DNA from: Idiomarina seosinensis_A
GTDB lineage: Bacteria; Pseudomonadota; Gammaproteobacteria; Enterobacterales; Alteromonadaceae
Direction of reading: 5' to 3'
DNA: 64,000 bases
Assembly (NCBI RefSeq): GCF_044797955.1
Contig: NZ_CP085211.1
Coordinates: 806,001-870,000 of the forward strand
Shown: in pieces, positions 36,211 through 45,200 of the stretch
Layout: each line of letters opens with the position of its first letter
Position numbering within the stretch: position 1 is the stretch's first letter
Position numbers and translations under genes: made by a program
The notes under the pieces: generated by a model
What the model was told of the DNA's origin: nothing
The model's database searches: none
The model's input: only the letters and a program-made list of their open reading frames with translations

Positions 36211-36667
36211 CGGTACCGCTCCGTTTTGCCTGCCGGCGCGCCTGACCTATCCAGTGCATAGCCAACTGCTGATACTGGCCAATCAATTCCGGGCTCGCGG
36301 GTTTATAGAAAAGCTCGTCACTGCGCTCAATCAGTTGTTGGTAACCGTTGTCTTTGGCACCCAGAAATAACAGCCAGGACGTACCATTCAGTTCGGCGAT
36401 TTGGGTACGCGGATAATAAGCCAGCGCCACCTGCTTACACAACAGCGTAATATCGCTGGCGGCCGGGCGCTGTAACTGACCGAGCTGCTGCAGGGCAAGC
36501 CGCTGCGGGCGCCTGGCGCGGTAGCGGCGCCAGCTTAGTAAGGTAACCGCCAGCAATGCGATTATCAGGCCGGTAACTATGATTAACAGCGGCCAGGCCG
36601 GTGGCCACCAACCTGCTGCCGTTGGCTCGACGATGTCATTTAATTGTTCTAAAGACGCTTGCTGCAT
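36203..36667 (-). CDS. DUF4381 domain protein
   Basis: 154 residues with one N-terminal membrane helix (about 24-46; WPLLIIVTGLIIALLAVTLL) and a cytoplasmic domain (YPRTQIAELNGTSWLLFL) typical of DUF4381. These short proteins are regularly encoded between a DUF58 gene and batA in moxR operons of gammaproteobacteria. Function unknown; probably part of the same membrane complex. Overlaps batA by eight bases. Confidence 0.85.
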   Translation of the reverse strand: MQQASLEQLNDIVEPTAAGWWPPAWPLLIIVTGLIIALLAVTLLSWRRYRARRPQRLALQQLGQLQRPAASDITLLCKQVALAYYPRTQIAELNGTSWLLFLGAKDNGYQQLIERSDELFYKPASPELIGQYQQLAMHWIGQARRQAKRSGTDV

Positions 36668-36698
36668 TCATTTAATTCCAGTCTGTTGTCAGTACTTA

Positions 36699-37658
36699 CT
36701 AGCGTAGTTTCGGCCACTGTTGCTCGAGAGCCTGTGCGGCGTTAACTAAGGTCAGTGGTAAACCAAACTGCTCAAACAGAGCTTCCTGCTGTTGATGCCT
36801 GGCCTCAGCCTGCTGCTGGTAAAGGCGGCGCTGGGTCTGGTCAGCCAGGTTAACCTGCGCCTGCTGCTCGCCGTCAAAAACCGCCAGGGCCTGAGCCGAG
36901 TAACCACTGGGTAATTCATATTCCATCGGGTCAAACAACTGAAAACACCGCACAGAATTGCGTTTGTTCAGTCGTGCCAGGGGTTCCAGCTGATGTTGCT
37001 GCAGTTGTTGAAAATCGCTAATGATATTAATCAGGCTGCCCGGCTTAACCAGTTTTTGTAAGCGGCTGGCGGTATCGCTAAGGGGTGCCTGATGTGGCTT
37101 TTGTTGCTGCTGCCAACGCTGAAAACTGTCCTTGTGGACGTCCAGCAGGCCATGTAAAAATCGCATCACCCCCGGTTTACGGGCAACCGGCTTATGTTCC
37201 CTGTGCAACCAGCCGTTACTGACGATACCACCGACCCGGTCGCCACGCTGTTGTGCCTGCCAGGCCAATGCTGCAGCCAGATGACAGGCTTGTACTGACT
37301 TAAACAGCAGCTGACTGCCGAATAACTGAGTCAGGGCTAAATCGACCACCAAAAAAACCGGCCGTTCTTTTTCTTCCCGGTACAATTTAGTGTGGGCTTT
37401 GCCGGTGCGCGCTGTAACGCGCCAGTCAATGGCTCTGATATCATCGCCGACTTGATAGTGGCGTACTTCATCAAACTCCATTCCGCGGCCACGAAACTTA
37501 CTCAGCACTGGCCCGGACTGGTTAACGGCCGGCAAATTACGCGCATGCCGGGCAAAGGCCGGCAGTTTGGTGCGATAATACATCAGTTCCTGTATCTGTG
37601 GCTGTAAACCATCACTGTGGAACTTATTTAACCAAAAGCTGGACTGCTCTTTCTGCAT
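36699..37658 (-). CDS. DUF58 domain protein
   Basis: 319 residues. The DUF58 signature GRGMEFDEVRHYQVGDDIRAIDWRVTARTGK appears at about residues 56-86, cited here only by its key residues E-R-Y and D-I-DW. The following domain has a degenerate von Willebrand A fold (VFLVVDLALTQLFG). No membrane helix is obvious. DUF58 proteins accompany MoxR ATPases almost universally; the start lies five bases after the moxR stop, so they are coupled. Confidence 0.9.
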   Translation of the reverse strand: MQKEQSSFWLNKFHSDGLQPQIQELMYYRTKLPAFARHARNLPAVNQSGPVLSKFRGRGMEFDEVRHYQVGDDIRAIDWRVTARTGKAHTKLYREEKERPVFLVVDLALTQLFGSQLLFKSVQACHLAAALAWQAQQRGDRVGGIVSNGWLHREHKPVARKPGVMRFLHGLLDVHKDSFQRWQQQQKPHQAPLSDTASRLQKLVKPGSLINIISDFQQLQQHQLEPLARLNKRNSVRCFQLFDPMEYELPSGYSAQALAVFDGEQQAQVNLADQTQRRLYQQQAEARHQQQEALFEQFGLPLTLVNAAQALEQQWPKLR

Positions 37659-37663
37659 AATAA

Positions 37664-38620
37664 TCAGGGTGCCGGAACCAGCTGTAAAATGCGGTCGATA
37701 ACCTGATTCGGCGTGATCCCGTCAGCCTCTGCCTGATAACTGATAATGATCCGGTGCCGCAGGCAGTTATGGAGAATGCCGCGGACATCGTCAGGGGTTA
37801 CAAAATCGCGGCCGTCTAACCAGGCACTGGCACGGGCGCAGCGCTCCAGGGCAATAGTGGCCCGCGGGCTGGCGCCGTATTCAAGCCAGCCGGCCAGCTC
37901 GGTATCGTAATTGTCAGGCGCTCGGGTGGCGATAATCAACTGAACTAAATAGTGTTCAACGGCCTCATCAAGGTAAACCTGCATCACCTGCTGGCGCGCC
38001 TCAAACAGCTGCTGCTGAGTCAGCGGCGTCGGCATGGCTTCCTCGCCTTCAATCACCTCGCCGCGGTTTAGCCGCAGGATCTGCTGCTCGGTGGCTGCAT
38101 CGGGGTAGTCCAGATTCAGGTGCATTAAGAAACGGTCCAGCTGCGCCTCCGGCAGTGGATACGTACCCTCCTGTTCCAGTGGGTTTTGCGTGGCTAACAC
38201 CATAAACAGCTGAGGCAGAGGATAACTGCGCTGGCCGACGGTAATCTGGCGCTCGGCCATGGCCTCGAGTAAGGCCGACTGAACCTTGGCGGGCGCCCGG
38301 TTGATCTCATCGGCAAGGATTAAGTTGTGAAACAAAGGGCCCTGCTGAAACTCAAAGGTAGCGTTTTCCGGACGATAGATATCGGTACCGGTTAAATCAG
38401 CAGGCAGCAAATCAGGGGTAAATTGTACCCGGTGAAAGTCGCCTTCAATGCCTTTTGCCAGCGCTTGAACCGCACGGGTTTTAGCCAGCCCCGGTGGACT
38501 TTCAACTAACAAATGACCGTCGGCCAATACGGCTAATAATAAGTTACGGGTAAATTGCGGCTGACCAAGCACTTGCCGGTTAAGAAACTCGTGTAAGGTT
38601 TTGAACTGAGACGCGGCCAT
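37664..38620 (-). CDS. MoxR-family AAA+ ATPase
   Basis: 318 residues. Walker A in the MoxR form ESPPGLAKTRAV (about residues 39-50), Walker B LILADEINRAPAKVQSALLEAM, sensor-1 region VLATQNPLEQEGTYPLPEAQLDRF. MoxR ATPases act as chaperones that mature or activate von Willebrand A partner proteins, here BatA and BatB. First gene of a six-gene minus-strand operon with very short or overlapping junctions. AGGAG lies four bases before the ATG. Confidence 0.93.
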   Translation of the reverse strand: MAASQFKTLHEFLNRQVLGQPQFTRNLLLAVLADGHLLVESPPGLAKTRAVQALAKGIEGDFHRVQFTPDLLPADLTGTDIYRPENATFEFQQGPLFHNLILADEINRAPAKVQSALLEAMAERQITVGQRSYPLPQLFMVLATQNPLEQEGTYPLPEAQLDRFLMHLNLDYPDAATEQQILRLNRGEVIEGEEAMPTPLTQQQLFEARQQVMQVYLDEAVEHYLVQLIIATRAPDNYDTELAGWLEYGASPRATIALERCARASAWLDGRDFVTPDDVRGILHNCLRHRIIISYQAEADGITPNQVIDRILQLVPAP

Positions 38621-38651
38621 GGGACTCCTGTACCTATTATCTGATTTCGCC

Positions 38652-38671
38652 TATGCTGTTTTCACAGCATA
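38652..38671. promoter_or_regulatory. 20-bp dyad in the moxR-fadI divergent region
   Basis: TATGCTGT (38652-38659), TTTC, ACAGCATA (38664-38671): a perfect 8-bp inverted repeat about 30 bases before the moxR start and 140 before fadI. It may be an operator for the moxR-bat operon or a 5' mRNA hairpin; no family assigned. Confidence 0.5.
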
Positions 38672-38753
38672 ACACGATTTGATGTTGACAAAGATAGTAA
38701 CACTTTACTGAAAACGATGGTTTTAATCTGCCCGATAAACCGCTAGAATTTGT

Positions 38754-38759
38754 AACAAA
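38754..38759 (+). promoter_or_regulatory. -10 element of fadI
   Basis: TAGAAT, five of six matches to consensus, 52 bases before the fadI ATG. The expected -35 position has only poor sequence, suggesting activator dependence or a weak promoter. The FadR-like operator begins six bases downstream, over the expected start point. Confidence 0.4.
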
Positions 38760-38764
38760 ATCTA

Positions 38765-38781
38765 TTGTGGTCAGACCAGTA
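38765..38781 (+). promoter_or_regulatory. FadR-type operator at fadIJ
   Basis: The 17-mer TTGTGGTCAGACCAGTA has the palindromic core TGGTC-A-GACCA of the FadR operator (consensus about AaCTGGTCnGACCaGTT). It covers the probable transcription start of fadI, so acyl-CoA-relieved repression of fatty acid oxidation is expected. FadR itself is not in the window. Confidence 0.7.
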
Positions 38782-38811
38782 AAGACCTTACGTTGAAAAT
38801 GGAGATAACTT

Positions 38812-40122
38812 ATGGCGGCGACACAATCGTTGCGTACCCCCGGAGGCGACCGTATTGCCATTGTAGCCGGCTTGCGTACCCCCTTTGCCCGACAAGCCAG
38901 TGACTTTCATGGTATACCGGCGGTGGATTTAGGCAAAATGGTGGTTCAGGAATTGATCAATCAGACCGGGATATCCCCTGAGCTGGTTCAGCAACTGGTT
39001 TTTGGCCAGGTAGTGCAAATGCCCGAAGCACCGAATATTGCGCGGGAAATTGTGCTGGGCACTCAACTACCGGTTTCGGTCGATGCTTATAGCGTGTCGC
39101 GCGCCTGTGCAACCAGCTTTCAGACCACGGTTAATGTGTTAGAAACGATGCTGGCGGGTAACATCAATGTTGGTATCGCCGGCGGTGCCGATTCATCGTC
39201 CGTACTGCCAATTGGGGTGAGCAAGAATCTTGCCCGGGCGTTGGTGGACCTGAATAAAGCGAAAAGTTTAACACAACGATTCAGTATCATCCGCCGTTTA
39301 GGTTTAAAAGACTTAAAGCCGGTGCCGCCTGCGGTAGCAGAGTACAGTACCGGTTTAAGTATGGGTGAGACCGCAGAACAAATGGCAAAGACTCATGACA
39401 TTGCCCGCGAAGCACAGGATCAGTTGACCGTTGACTCGCATCAAAAGGCTCACCAGGCCTGGGAGGCGGGCTGGTTAGACGATGAAGTAATGACTGCTTA
39501 TCCGGAACCTTACAAAAAACATATCGAACGTGATAACAATATCCGCCCGGACAGCAATATTGAAAAACTGTCTAAGTTAAAGCCGGTATTTGACCGTAAA
39601 CACGGGTCGGTCACCGCTGCTAACAGTACCCCGTTAACGGACGGTGCTTCGGCTATTATGTTAATGACCGAAAGCCGTGCCCGCGAGCTTGGTTACCAAG
39701 CACTGGGTTATATCCGCAGTTATGCCTTTACTGCCATTGGTGTCGAAAAAGACATGCTGATGGGGCCTTCTTACGCCACCCCGCTGGCCCTTGACCGGGC
39801 AGGCATGCAACTGAGCGACCTTGATCTGATTGATATGCACGAAGCCTTTGCTGCGCAGACGCTGACAAATATCAAAATGTTTGGCAGCCAACGTTTTGCT
39901 GAACAGCAACTTAACCGCAGTCAGGCCATTGGCGAAATCGACATGGCTAAATTTAACGTGCTCGGCGGCTCGATTGCCTACGGACATCCGTTTGCAGCTA
40001 CCGGCACCCGGATGATAACGCAAATGCTGAACGAACTGCGCCGGCGCGGCGGCGGGACAGCATTAACGACCGCCTGCGCGGCAGGCGGCCTCGGCACAGC
40101 AATGATTTTGGAGAGCGAATAA
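38812..40122 (+). CDS. fadI: 3-ketoacyl-CoA thiolase FadI
   Basis: Thiolase of the anaerobic-type beta-oxidation complex: cleaves 3-ketoacyl-CoA to acetyl-CoA and a shortened acyl-CoA. The nucleophile Cys is in SRACATSFQT (about residue 99), the catalytic His in DMHEAFAAQ, a second His in GGSIAYGHPFAATGTR and a second Cys in LTTACAAGGLG. Length 436 fits FadI rather than the shorter FadA. GGAG lies before the ATG. It overlaps fadJ by one base (TAATG). Confidence 0.96.
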   Translation: MAATQSLRTPGGDRIAIVAGLRTPFARQASDFHGIPAVDLGKMVVQELINQTGISPELVQQLVFGQVVQMPEAPNIAREIVLGTQLPVSVDAYSVSRACATSFQTTVNVLETMLAGNINVGIAGGADSSSVLPIGVSKNLARALVDLNKAKSLTQRFSIIRRLGLKDLKPVPPAVAEYSTGLSMGETAEQMAKTHDIAREAQDQLTVDSHQKAHQAWEAGWLDDEVMTAYPEPYKKHIERDNNIRPDSNIEKLSKLKPVFDRKHGSVTAANSTPLTDGASAIMLMTESRARELGYQALGYIRSYAFTAIGVEKDMLMGPSYATPLALDRAGMQLSDLDLIDMHEAFAAQTLTNIKMFGSQRFAEQQLNRSQAIGEIDMAKFNVLGGSIAYGHPFAATGTRMITQMLNELRRRGGGTALTTACAAGGLGTAMILESE

Positions 40123-42245
40123 TGACTGAACAGAGCGCATTTTCAATGGATGTTCGCGACAACGGTGTGGCGGTGATCACTATCGATGTGCCGGGCGAGT
40201 CGATGAATACCTTAAAAGACTCCTTTGCTGAAGAAGTCGGCCGCTTATTAAATCAGCTGGAGAGCAATTCAGACATTAAAGGCGTGGTGTTTATCAGTGG
40301 CAAAGAGGGTTCCTTTATTGCCGGAGCAGATATTAACATGATTAATGACTGCAGCACCGCAGCTGATGCGGAGAGCCTGGCGCGCAAGGGGCAGGCCATG
40401 TTTGACCGTATTGAACAGTTACAGGTACCGGTTGTAGCAGCCATTAACGGGGCCTGCCTGGGCGGCGGGCTGGAGCTGGCAATGGCGTGTCACGTCAGAG
40501 TAGCCAGTGATGACAGCGCGACCCAGCTGGGCTTACCGGAAGTCAAACTGGGCTTACTGCCGGGCTCCGGCGGTACTTACCGTTTACCGGCATTAGTGGG
40601 TGTGCAACAAGGGCTGACAATGATTCTGACGGCCAAGCAGCTGCGCGCAAAGCAAGCCAAAAAGGCCGGTCTGGTGAACGAAGTGGTACCCCGGTCAATT
40701 TTGCTGGAAGCGGCAATGAAACACGCTCTGAAAGCAAAACCTAAACGCGGAAAACCTCCCCTTAAAGGCATGAGTAAACTGCTGGAAGCGACCTCTTACG
40801 GGCGTAACATCATTTACAAAAAGGCGGCTGAGCAGGCACAGAAGAAATCACAGGGTAATTATCCGGCCATCGACAAAATCATAGCAACCGTGCAAGCCGG
40901 GGTCGAGAAGGGCCGCGAAGCCGGGTTGGATAAAGAAGCGCGCAGCTTTGGTGAGCTGGCGATGACTCCGGAGTCCTTTCAGCTACGCCAGATTTTCTTT
41001 GCCACTACCGAGATGAAAAAAGAAACCGGTGCCGATGGTGTTAAGCCGGACAGTATTGAACGGGTAGGTGTTCTGGGTGGTGGCCTGATGGGCGGGGGGA
41101 TTGCCTATGTCACTGCCATTAAAGCAGATTTGCCGGCGCGCATTAAGGATATCTCTCATGAAGGTGTTACCCATGCTTTGCATTACAGTTATGAACGGCT
41201 GAATAAAAAAGTTAAACGTAAACATCTGCGCCGTGCCGAGCTGGAACACAGCATGCTGCAGTTAAGCGGTACGCTGGACTACTCAGGCTTTGAACGTGTC
41301 GACGTGGTCATTGAGGCCGTTTTTGAAGATCTTGAATTAAAACAAAAAATGGTTGCTGACATCGAGCAGCACGCTAAACCAGAAACGATATTTGCAACCA
41401 ATACGAGCTCTTTGCCTATCACTCAAATAGCCGCAAAAGCTGAGCGCCCGGAAAATGTTATCGGTCTGCATTATTTCTCTCCGGTCGATAAAATGCCGCT
41501 GGCGGAAATCATCACCCACGAAAAGACCGCAGATAAAACCATTGCGACAACGGTGTCGTTAGCAAGAAAGCAGGGTAAGACACCCATTGTGGTTAAAGAC
41601 GGAGCCGGCTTTTTTGTAAACCGTATTTTGGCGCCTTATATGAATGAAGCGGCGCGCCTGGTACTGGCCGGCGAGCCTATCGAACATGTGGATAAAGCCT
41701 TAGTTAAGTTTGGGTTTCCGGTCGGTCCGATTACCTTGCTGGATGAAGTCGGTATTGATATTGGCGCTAAAGTCGCCGGTATTCTGCGCAAAGAACTGGG
41801 AGCTCGGTTTGAACCGCCGGGGGCTTTCGATAAATTAATTGATGACGAGCGTAAAGGTAAGAAGAACGAAAAAGGCTTTTACCGTTATGGCAAAAACGTT
41901 AAAGGCAAGCCGGTGGATGAGTCGGTTTACTCACTGCTGGATATTGAACCCAAGCAGCAAAAGGACCGTGAAACCATTGCCGAACTATGTGTTTTGCCGA
42001 TGCTCAACGAAGCAGCATATTGTTTGCAGGAAGGAATCATTCGCAGCGCCCGGGACGGTGATATCGGCTCGGTGTATGGTATTGGTTTCCCACCGTTTTT
42101 GGGTGGTCCTTTCCGCTACATGGACGAGCTGGGCATAGGCTCATTGGTCAGCAAGCTGAACAAACTTGCCGAACAGCGCGGCGATCGCTACCAGCCGGCC
42201 CCTTTACTACAGGAAATGGCTGAGCAGCAACGCCGCTTTTACTAA
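40122..42245 (+). CDS. fadJ: Fatty acid oxidation complex alpha subunit FadJ
   Basis: Multifunctional enoyl-CoA hydratase and 3-hydroxyacyl-CoA dehydrogenase. N-terminal crotonase domain with GKEGSFIAGADINM and NGACLGGGLELAMACH (about residues 60-125), including the catalytic Glu pair region. NAD-binding motif VGVLGGGLMGGGIAYV (about 314-329), then the dehydrogenase signature GLHYFSPVDKMPLAEII and the C-terminal repeat. Length 707 matches FadJ. Operon with fadI. Its 3' end overlaps the convergent sensor gene by four bases. Confidence 0.96.
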   Translation: MTEQSAFSMDVRDNGVAVITIDVPGESMNTLKDSFAEEVGRLLNQLESNSDIKGVVFISGKEGSFIAGADINMINDCSTAADAESLARKGQAMFDRIEQLQVPVVAAINGACLGGGLELAMACHVRVASDDSATQLGLPEVKLGLLPGSGGTYRLPALVGVQQGLTMILTAKQLRAKQAKKAGLVNEVVPRSILLEAAMKHALKAKPKRGKPPLKGMSKLLEATSYGRNIIYKKAAEQAQKKSQGNYPAIDKIIATVQAGVEKGREAGLDKEARSFGELAMTPESFQLRQIFFATTEMKKETGADGVKPDSIERVGVLGGGLMGGGIAYVTAIKADLPARIKDISHEGVTHALHYSYERLNKKVKRKHLRRAELEHSMLQLSGTLDYSGFERVDVVIEAVFEDLELKQKMVADIEQHAKPETIFATNTSSLPITQIAAKAERPENVIGLHYFSPVDKMPLAEIITHEKTADKTIATTVSLARKQGKTPIVVKDGAGFFVNRILAPYMNEAARLVLAGEPIEHVDKALVKFGFPVGPITLLDEVGIDIGAKVAGILRKELGARFEPPGAFDKLIDDERKGKKNEKGFYRYGKNVKGKPVDESVYSLLDIEPKQQKDRETIAELCVLPMLNEAAYCLQEGIIRSARDGDIGSVYGIGFPPFLGGPFRYMDELGIGSLVSKLNKLAEQRGDRYQPAPLLQEMAEQQRRFY

Positions 42246-45200
42246 GCCGGGCTCAGGCTCTGATGCTGGCCGATAAAGCGGATGAGGTCATCCGCTGACA
42301 TCGGCTTAGCAAAATAAAAGCCCTGAATAAACTCACAACGCAGCGTTTTCAGAATCTCCAGCTGCGTTTGTGTTTCCACTCCTTCAGCGACAACTTTCAG
42401 GCCCAGGTTATGAGCCATGGCAACGATGGAAGCGACCATATTCCGGTCTTTATCGTTATTACTGATATCATCGACAAAGGCTTTATCGATTTTCAGGGTA
42501 TGGATCGGAAAACGTTTAAGATAAGCCAGCGAGGAGTAACCGGTACCAAAATCGTCCAGCGCCAGCTGTACGCCCATATCAGACAGATTTTCGAGCATGG
42601 TAATAGCCCGCTCAGGATCACTCATCACCATACCTTCGGTAATTTCGAACTCCATATGACGGGGGTGTAGCTTTTCTTCCAGCAGGATCTGTTCAATTTG
42701 AAATGCCAGGCTGGAACTTAAAAATTGTCGCGCCGACAGATTGATAGCGACATGACGGGGAGTCCCGGGAAGCGCTAAAAAGCGCAGCATGTCGCGACAA
42801 GCCTGCCGTAAGACTTGTTCGCTGAGCGGCACAATCAGGCCTGTTTCTTCAGCCAGCGGAATAAAATCACCCGGGCTAATGATACTGCCATCTTTACGGC
42901 GAATGCGCGCCAGTGCCTCAATACCGGCAATGTGTTGCGATCCGGGTTCAATTTTTGGCTGATAGAAAACATCAACGCGCTGCTCACGTATTGCGCCGCG
43001 AACTTCGTTTTCAATTTGCAGACGTTGAATGGCGTTCTCGTTCATTGACTGGCTGAAAAACTGGTAGCAGTCGCCGCTGCGTTGCTTGGCATGGTACATC
43101 GCGGTATCCGCTTTTTGCAGCAGTTCCTGCGAGGTGCTGGCATCGTGGGGGTAAAGCACAATACCAATCGAACTGCCGATAACGACCTCGTGCTGGCGTA
43201 CCCGATACGGGTGGGCAATTTCCTTATTGATCTGGTTAGCCAGTGTACTGATGGTGTTAAGATCAGTGGTATCTTCTACCAGCAAGCCAAATTCATCGCC
43301 GCCAAGCCGGTAAAGAGTATCCTGACGGCGGCCGATATCCGTTAGCCGCTCAGCTATCCGGCATAATAATTCGTCGCCAATTTCGTGACCCAACGAGTCG
43401 TTAATCTTTTTAAAGTCGTCCAAATCAAAAAGTAGCAGCGCATGGGGTACTTTTTTCCGCACCAGGTTGGAATGGCTGACCTGAAAATACGAGCGGTTAG
43501 GCAAGCCGGTCAGGCTATCGGTATTCGACAGACGCCGCAGTTCATTTTCAGTATGCCGGCGTTCGGTAATATCCGAAAAGCTGGCGACAATCAGCTCGAG
43601 CTCGCCGTTATCATTTTTCACCGAGTCCAGTGTCAGTTCCATCTGGAATTCACTGCCATCGGCGCGGATGTCAGAAACCTCGCCCTGCCAGCTGCCCTCA
43701 CGCAGAAGCGTACGCTTGATTTGGTCAACATACTCATTGTCGTAGGCTTGCAGAGTAAAGGGTTGTGCTAACACCTGCTCGCGCTGGTAACCGGTAATCG
43801 CGGTAAAGGCTTTATTCATTTCTCGTTTGCGGAAAAATCGATCGTAAATACAAATGCCGTCGGAAATATTGGTCAACGATAAAGCCAGCATGTTGAGCCG
43901 CTCTTCGCGGCTGATCACTGCGCTGATGTCGGTCAGAGAGCCCTGAATACGGAGGGGGTTATGCGCTTCATCCCATTCGGTAACCTGGCCCTGATCCATC
44001 AGCCAAAGCCACTGACCGTTGCTTTCCAGCCGGTAACTGCATTGGAAAGAATCGGCTTTGCCCTGCAGGACCTGGTCCAGTTGCTCACGCAGCCTGATAA
44101 TATCCTGCGGGTGGATATTGGTGACTGTGTCGGGAACGCCACTGCGATAGCCGTCCAGAGGAAACTGCGGGCAATGAGACCAAATGTTATGGCGGTACAG
44201 TTCGTTTGATTGCCGTTGCCAGTCCCATAATTGAACACCGCTGCTGGCCAGCCCCTGTTGTAGTTGATATTGCTGCGAAACGAGCTGCTGCCGGTGTCGG
44301 CGCACACGATAAATGAACAGACCTGATAACAGCCCAACGAAAACCAGGCCTGCGGCGTAAAGCGAATAGGCCAGCGTAGTGGCGTACCAGGGCGGCGGAA
44401 TAGTGATGCTTTGCTGGTGTTTCAAAGACCAGTTGTAGCCATCCGCTGAACCCTGTACCTGCAGAGTATAATCAGCGGCGGGTAAGCGCTTAAGTGCTAT
44501 CGGCTGCATCGGCCGGGTGGTGTACCGCCACTCCGGGTATAAATCCAGTAACCTGTAGCGGTACTGCGCCTGACTGGGCCGGGGAGCCAAAGGACTAACA
44601 AAATCGATGGTCACATCTTGTTGTTCCACGCTGAGCTCTACGAACAGGGGTTTAAGTTCGTGGCCATCGGGCCGTTTTATCAGCGAGCGTTGCTGGGTAA
44701 CTTGCAGAAACTCGTTGACCGCACGTGCTTCGGTCTGATCGGCGATCCAAAGTTTGTCATTGCGTGATGCTAATTGAAGGCCGGGCCGCTGAAAAAAACC
44801 GTCATCAGCGCTCAGTGTTTCCCAGTCACGTTCAAGGATATCGTAAATAAATAGGCCGCTACGCTCAGTGCTAATAAACAGCCGTTCGGCAAACAGCATC
44901 ATTTGTTCAGCAAAAACTGGCTGGCTTGAGGGCAGGGGATGCACTTCGGTGATTTGCCGGTTATGCAGTTGATATTTGACCAAACCAGCCTGAGTGATAA
45001 ACCACCAGTCGTTATCTAAACCCAGGGTTGCTGCACGGTAATTACGTAAGGCGGGGGGCAAGGTTAGATTGTTCAGGTCGCTGGCCAGCTGAATATCCAG
45101 CAGACGATCAAAATCGATTTGTGTCTGCGGTGTGGTTAACTGGTATAAGCCGCCATTTTCTGCGCCCAGCCATAATCGTTTTAAATGGTCAACGGCAAAG

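Noticed and set aside
31636..38620. moxR-bat block as a phage-defence island
   Set aside because: All six genes match the known moxR/DUF58/DUF4381/BatA/BatB-C/BatD set in standard order; no nuclease or sensor module is present.
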